Shown one piece after another: positions 58,697 through 64,000 of a stretch of DNA of 64,000 bases. Positions within the stretch are counted from its first letter, which is position 1. Each line of letters begins with the position of its first letter. Made by a program: the position numbers and the translations under genes. Below the pieces are notes generated by a model. That model was not told where the DNA came from and did not search any database. It saw only the letters and a list, made by a program, of their open reading frames with translations. The DNA comes from Perilla frutescens. Its lineage: Eukaryota > Streptophyta > Magnoliopsida > Lamiales > Lamiaceae. Where the stretch lies: the NCBI GenBank assembly GCA_026008535.1, contig BRKX01000001.1, positions 39,572,317 to 39,636,316 of the forward strand. Reading direction: 5' to 3'.

Positions 58697-58698
<2 letters not shown>

Positions 58699-58707
58699 GC
58701 CGATCCG

Positions 58708-58781
58708 ATGGGAAGCCCGGTGAAAGAGCTGCAGGCCGTGCGGCGTCGGAATTCTTCTTCAGATTTGAATGTGGGATGCAG
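58708..58781 (+). pseudogene. Exon-like GC-rich piece starting MGSPVKELQAV
   Basis: After the CT-rich leader an ATG at 58708 opens a frame MGSPVKELQAVRRRNSSSD continuing to NVGCR, where a possible donor (AG|GTTTG) occurs. Base composition is much more GC-rich than the neighbours. It looks like a captured first exon, but I do not recognise the source gene. Confidence 0.4.
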
Positions 58782-59112
58782 GTTTGATTGTTGGTAGATT
58801 GGCAAACGTTTCCAATACAGAGAATAGCATCAGGTCTCATGCTTAGAGTTATTCATCATTAGATTTGTTCTCGCTTCAATGTTATTTTTATTCACGATGA
58901 TTGTGTAATACTGTAATTCACTAAGCAAAGTAATCATATTAGTTTTAGCATTTGTATTCTGCTATTTTAGCACTGGTAGTTTATATTTTAGCACTGGTAA
59001 TTTATATTTTAGCACTACCATTTCCTTTTTTTAGCACTGTTAATTAATGATGCCATTGATATCTTCCAACGTCACTAACTCATTCAATCCATCTCGTCTT
59101 AGTTTATGTCAG

Positions 59113-59600
59113 GACACAACTGCCTCAAGCTGCAGGTGTTGCTTACTCCCTTAAAATGGACGGAAATGAAGCATGTGTTGTTGCTTTCACAGGAGATGGT
59201 GGCACCAGTGAGGTACACACACACACACATATATATAATAACTCTTTTAATTATATTGTATAGCTAGCTAGTATCAGTATCTTCTGAAAATATATATATA
59301 TACACACATATATATAAGGTATATATTCTGACATGTTGAAATGAAATTGTTTGTTTTTGGTAGGGAGATTTTCATGTTGCATTGAATTTTGCAGCAGTAA
59401 TGGAAGCTCCGGTTATGTTTATATGCCGCCGCAACAATGGATGGGCTATAAGCATCCCAATATCACAACAGTTTCGAAGTAGCTAGACACTCTCACATTT
59501 CATTATTCAAGAACACACTTTTCCTTCAATCTCATCATTTAATTTGATTCAATTCATGGTTGCAGGTGATGGTGTTGTTGTTAAGGGGCAGACATATATT
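59113..59600 (+). pseudogene. Captured fragment of branched-chain 2-oxoacid dehydrogenase E1-alpha
   Basis: Three exon pieces with GT-AG introns (59113-59212, 59364-59478, 59566-59600) join in frame. They encode TQLPQAAGVAYSLKMDGNEA, AFTGDGGTSEGDFHVALNFA, AVMEAPVMFIC, NNGWAISIP and DGVVVKGQTY. These match the thiamine-diphosphate-binding part of plant mitochondrial 2-oxoisovalerate dehydrogenase E1-alpha, including the GDG...NN motif (27 residues between, with an extra Arg just before NN). The family protein is over 400 aa; only about 83 aa are present. The upstream and downstream parts are missing, and the last piece runs straight into repeat DNA. Introns are retained, so capture was at DNA level. 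As it stands it cannot make a full enzyme. Confidence 0.85.
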
Positions 59601-59731
59601 GTAATTCACTAAGCAAAGTAATCATATTAGTTTAGCATTTGCATTATGCTATTTTAGCACTGGTAGTTTATATTTTAGCACTTCCATTTTCTTTTTTAGC
59701 ACTGTTAGTTAATGATGTGTATTTCTTTTAG

Positions 59732-59945
59732 GCTCTTGGTGATAACAGCAACTGGACTCTTGCTAAAACAGGTATGAAACTATATATGTGTATATTTAAT
59801 ATTCTTGATCTCATATATAAATATAATTGATCATTTTTGTTTTTCACTATAATGTAGATGGTTGTAAATTGTAATCGTATGACTAATGCTATATATACTG
59901 TTGTGTGCATTGTAGCTTCCGCGGCATGGGACAATGACAATTGAT
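59732..59945 (+). pseudogene. Two exon-like pieces with a C-terminal reading frame
   Basis: A TTTCTTTTAG acceptor leads into 59732-59771, a GT donor follows, and a second acceptor (GCATTGTAG) leads into 59916 onward. Joined, they read ALGDNSNWTLAKTASAAW and then DNDN and a stop, followed by a T-rich leader-like 3' region. This resembles the end of a real protein, but I do not recognise which. It probably comes from a second captured gene, because this text does not match E1-alpha. Confidence 0.4.
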
Positions 59946-60239
59946 GATGCAGATTAATGGAGAGTTGTATTGTATACTGTTTCATTCTTTGTTCTTTTAT
60001 TTAAAGAGCAACAACTTTGTATGTATTATAACACTATTCCATCATACTTAATACATATTCTGTTTAAATAAACATCTATCAATTCCCAATTGTCTTGCAT
60101 GCTTTATTTTTATCCATCTCGTTGCACAAAAAATAAAAAATTGAGCAAAGAGAAATGTAAGTATGAAGATGTAAAAGGGATAAAAATCTACAAAATAATT
60201 CTTTCAATGAACCTAAATGCACTCTGACATTCGATCCAA

Positions 60240-60709
60240 AACCAACATCAACAATAAAATTTTTATTGTCGAAATATAAGTCATGACAGTGCTAAAAACT
60301 CTAAAAGAGCCATGCTAAAATAAGTCATGACAATGCTAAAATAGAAAATTACAGTGCTAAAAACAAAAAAGTCATGCTAAAAAAGATCATGACAGTGCTA
60401 AAATAGAAAATGATAGTGCTAAAACCCTGAAAGAGCCATGCTAAAATTAGTCATGACAATGCTAAAAAAGACCATGACAGTGCTAAAATAGAAAATGACA
60501 GTGCTAAAATCCTAAAAGAGCCATGCTAAAAAAGATCATGACAGTGCTAAAATATAACAATATGGGTTGCGAGTAGAATGGGGATCATGCACTGGAGGTG
60601 TTCTATATTATGGAATTTACCATGTAATTATATATTGTTTAATTTTAGGTATAAACTTGATGGAAAGCTTAGATGTAATAATAGATGAAAGTTAGATCAC
60701 GATATTTGC

Positions 60710-60748
<39 letters not shown>

Positions 60749-62460
60749 GGACTAAGGCCTTAGCATTAGCATTGCATCATGCGCCGCGCTAGCATTGTTG
60801 GTATAGTAGTGTTATGCCTTCTACCGAAAAGGGGTCTACGAGGTTTATAAATTTGTGTTTTGTTGTAATTGAATGTCACAACGCTGTGAAAAAAAAACTC
60901 GAATACTGTATTATAGATATGTGTGGGAAAAATTGACTATGTCTATAGTTGGCTAGCTAATGCTAATCTGATTCAAGGTTTCAAGAATTTTGGTTGTTTC
61001 GAGCTTTCTTATTTTCTTCCTTATATTTCAAATATTTATTTATTCTCGACTTTTAGTCCATGCAATTGAAATCTGGCAAATTGATTCGATATTTATGTAT
61101 GAGTTCATGATCTGAAAGTAATTAAAAAGGAAATACATGATTAATCTAAGAAACTTAATAATTAGAAATTTGAATGCATTATCTTGATTAATTGAACATT
61201 ACAAAAAATAAAATAAAATAAAAATCATCAGTTTCATGAAGCTTATCGTATTGCTAAGGAAGGATGTGCTTAGTTTAGTGATGGTAAGGATTAATTGAAT
61301 ATTGACAAATTAACAACTAAACTATAGGTGATAAGATAATAAGTAAAATAAAAAAGCTAAAATAAGTCATGACAGTGCTAAAATAGGAAATGACAATGCT
61401 AAAAAAGGCCATGACAGTGCTAATTATCAGGTTTATGGACACATTGCATAATGTGTTAGTACATAAATGCTCTAAAATATTTTGAAACAACGTTTATTAT
61501 CATTTTGTTGCAATTATATTTTACTTTTACTTTTAATGCGTGAAAATGCTTGGGGAAATTATATTTGAACTAAAAAAAAGCTAAATATAGCTATCAATTT
61601 AGTATAGTGACACATAAAATAAGATGAATACCTATTAAACTTAAGTATGCATAATTTTACATGCCCAATATTCAAAATGTACAATCTCAAAATTCTTGAA
61701 TTATTAATAAAAATGTATAGTAATCTTTAAAATCTAATTATGTAGGCTTTCGAGTGTTGTATGTTGTCAAACCACACTAATTATGTTCCACATTTAAAAA
61801 AAAATAAACTAACATTTTAAAAAAGTATTAATTAATTGAATTGAAAGAATAAAGTATAAGTCGGGATTGTGAAGCAGTTACTTTAATCACAATTCGTGGT
61901 TTTTTTACAATGTCGATGACATTTTTTTATGCTAATGCTAAAAAAAAAAGTCATGCTAAAATAAGTCATGACAATGCTAAAAAAGAACATGACAGTGCTA
62001 AAATAGGAAATGACAGTGCTAAAATTAGAATGATCGATTGCAGCATCACCACGACACCACCACCACCTTCGACTGTTTTCTTCTCTTCTTATGTTGTTCC
62101 TCTTCATCTTCTGACAATGATCAAACATCCCAATATTAAACTCTCTCATCATCTTGTTAGAGCAGCCATGCTCTTTGCCACTCCCCCCACCTCACCTTCA
62201 TCACCTTAGCTCAATGACAATCATTTTGATCAATTCTTGAATTCATTGCTGGCACTTGTATTGCTAGTTCTCGAGGAAGAATGGGGGAAGAACTACAATG
62301 AGGCTTTTGAGAGAGACACTCTACATGAGATTGATCTGCTGGAATAAGAGTAGTCATGCTAATGCTAAAACAAGTGACATGCTAAAATAAGTCATGAGAG
62401 TGCTAAAATAGGCCATGAGAGTGCTAAAATAGAAAATGATATTGCTAAAATACTAAATTG
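60240..62460. repeat. Dispersed GTGCTAAAATAG / CATGCTAAAA repeats
   Basis: Clusters at 60290-60560, 61360-61430, 61930-62030 and 62350-62450 repeat the words CATGACAGTGCTAAAATAG and AGTCATGCTAAAA every 15-35 bp. Related TTTTAGCACTG words in the opposite sense occur at 58940-59040 and 59630-59710. The core GCTAAAA is shared with the 6718-14142 family. Confidence 0.75.
62040..62340. other. GC-richer coding-like patches inside the capture element
   Basis: A His/Pro-rich patch with KHPNIKLSHHLVRAAMLFA (62118-62180, plus strand) and a later patch reading EEEWGKNYNEAFERD (about 62270-62320) look more like protein-coding DNA than their AT-rich flanks. I do not recognise either. They may be further captured pieces. 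Confidence 0.3.
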
Positions 62461-63085
62461 AAAAATATACACAAAAACTAGTAGGGCTACACTTTTATAC
62501 AGATTTTCGTCATTAGCGGAATGAAAAAGAAACTGATCAATTATCATCCAGTAAAATAAACAGAGCTTGTTCAAGATTAGGTTTTTGTAGTGTTGTGCTT
62601 ACAAAAATACGAAATATATTGTTAAATTACCATAATATAACGCTAAATGAATGTTTATAGCAAACCTAAACTGCTAAATCAACATAATATAATCGCTAAA
62701 AAAATAAATGAAATTTCTGAAAAATAGCAAAGAAATACATATTACCTTGAGTTTTCATGATTGTCTGAGGATTTTGTTGATGGTTTGGGAGTTTTTGACG
62801 GTTGATTTTGATTTATTTTCAGTTTATCTTCAAATTTTTTGTGCTTCTGGTTTTGCTCAGGAATGAGAAAGGTTTTCTCTAAAAAATGGCTGTAGAATTC
62901 GAATACGTTCAAATTTCCGATTTTACCCTCGCTGAGTTTTAGGGGCAGTGAAGTTCGGAGTTATTACAATTATGCCACCGTGTTTTTTTAATTTTGAAAC
63001 AGATCTTGGCCGTCCAAATAGGTGAGATCTGTGGTTGAGATTGGTTCTCGGTTCTCACATGGGGTATGGTTCCTTCTGGAACCCA

Positions 63086-63090
<5 letters not shown>

Positions 63091-63137
<47 letters not shown>
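63091..63137. repeat. (TA)n tract shared by two elements
   Basis: About 47 bp of TA repeats directly join the right end of the 58383-63090 element to the left end of the next element. Confidence 0.95.
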
Positions 63138-63140
<3 letters not shown>

Positions 63141-64000
63141 AAAGGTTCAAATGAGAAAACTTCGTCTACGTAGGAACTAGGAACCCATCTAATCACTCCA
63201 TTACTTAGATCTTAATGCCACAATTCAGTCAAAGTTTGGTTAAATGCAAGGTCGCATACTTGTAATTATTTACAACTTTAAGTAAAAGAGGATATTATGG
63301 TAATTCAATAATTCTTATGTTTTGAAACATGATTATCTCCCCTCTTCATTTATTTCTCTCTAACACACGATTTTTTTTTCTTTGTGCACCTCTCCCCCCT
63401 CTCTCTCTATATATATCTATTTTTCACCTATTTCCTCTTCCCTCTATTTGTTACTAAATACAAATTGAAAAATTATGATAATTTAATAATTTATTAAAAT
63501 AATAAAATATTATACCTATAAATATATATATATATATATGGTTAAGAGAATTTTTTATGCAAAAAATCCAAATTGATGTTGTCGGTTCTCACACAATTTT
63601 GAATTCTTGATGATTTTATTTTTTTGACGTTCACATGCACATTTTAAATTTTTAGGATTTCTTAATTTGTTTGTAAACGCTATTATATTTTTGGATTAAA
63701 TACTATTATTTGTCTAAATAATCCCAATTAAATTTTTACCTCGTTTCATCTTTTTCATATAATGTTATTGATTCACGTATTCATCTTTTTTTAATTATCT
63801 CGTCCAATTCTGATTTAGGTATTTATTTTCATTTTTTCGTCAATGATTCTGTTATTATTATAGTTCGTGCTAAAATGACATATACGTCATGCTGGAATAG
63901 TTCATAGTCCATGTTAAAATGATGACTTATGCTGATATTGATAATATCATTCAAATTTATTTTTGATATGTGTAATAAATGCTGATGATGTGAGTTACAT
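63138..64000 (+). mobile_element. TA-flanked TIR element, copy 3 (cut by window end)
   Basis: It begins GGGAAAGGTTCAAATGAGAA, has GGAACTAGGAACCCATC, then CTTAGATCTTAATGCCACAATTCAG-like text and, near 63850-63990, the ATATGTGTAATAAATGCTGATG region found in copy 2 at about 7475-7510. It runs past the window edge. No coding content is seen. Confidence 0.75.

Larger units (their letters stand above)
58383..63090 (+). mobile_element. Gene-capturing TA-flanked TIR element (4.7 kb)
   Basis: The left text ATGTGAGAACCAAACC ... TTGAGAACCAATTTTAACC ... CACAGATCTTGCTTATTTGG recurs inverted at the right end (CCAAATAGGTGAGATCTGTG ... GATTGGTTCTC ... GTTCTCACAT). This gives about 130-bp imperfect terminal repeats, followed on the right by AACCCAACCCT. 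(TA)n flanks both ends. Inside are exon-like pieces of at least one cellular gene with their introns and many GTGCTAAAAT words. No transposase is seen, so it depends on a source elsewhere. Confidence 0.75.

Noticed and set aside
58506..58840. Two minus-strand ORFs of about 100 codons rich in Arg-Glu
   Set aside because: They are translations of the (CT)n run and flanks, with no domain.
59113..59600. A functional BCKDH E1-alpha gene
   Set aside because: Only about 83 of more than 400 residues are present, inside a TIR element, and the last piece runs into repeat DNA.
60240..60560. Regularly spaced short repeats resembling a CRISPR array
   Set aside because: Units are 15-35 bp with variable spacing and degenerate sequence, in a plant nuclear transposon; no cas genes or constant repeat length.

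Overview
This is AT-rich nuclear DNA of a flowering plant, most likely a eudicot. It has two intron-rich plant genes with canonical GT-AG splice sites, many (TA)n and (CT)n microsatellites, and dense nested plant transposons (copia LTR, hAT, PIF/Harbinger, MULE, MITEs). No species call is possible from sequence alone.

The only confident host genes form a convergent pair in a TE-poor island at about 28.3-37.9 kb. One is a plastid-type Nudix hydrolase (AtNUDT14-like ADP-sugar diphosphatase, + strand, 7 exons, 307 aa). The other is a copper chaperone for superoxide dismutase (CCS, - strand, 6 exons including a 27-bp exon, 331 aa). Both reading frames are intact across all splice junctions. About 730 bp separates their stop codons. 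A short GC-rich ORF at 4.8-5.1 kb is a possible third gene.

The rest is layered mobile DNA. Window positions 1-1187, 6718-14142 and 63138-64000 hold three copies of one large family without a recognisable transposase. It ends in TA microsatellites and is full of GCTAAAAT motifs. The 7.4-kb copy carries a foldback MITE, a hAT MITE, and a 2.7-kb solo-LTR-like element with its own MITE. At 14.9-26.8 kb a copia LTR (itself split by a hAT element) leads into a tandem array of five gag/protease units with a higher-order pattern, interrupted by a 928-bp solo LTR.

At 38.0-45.4 kb two PIF/Harbinger elements, one encoding a SANT protein and one a DDE transposase plus a SANT protein, were scrambled by a ~3.8-kb inversion. 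Its breakpoints are duplicated in inverted orientation (151 and 82 bp). At 45.5-50.7 kb there is a MULE with a nearly full-length transposase killed by nonsense changes, and an antisense Ulp1/C48-protease-like fragment. At 52.7-56.7 kb a TIR element contains a hAT element, which contains a MULE foldback MITE.

At 58.4-63.1 kb a TA-flanked TIR element carries intron-containing exons of branched-chain 2-oxoacid dehydrogenase E1-alpha together with other exon-like pieces: DNA-level gene capture. The strongest candidates for something undescribed are this capture element and its GCTAAAAT-rich relatives that all sit in (TA)n tracts, the inverted PIF pair, and the copia higher-order array.
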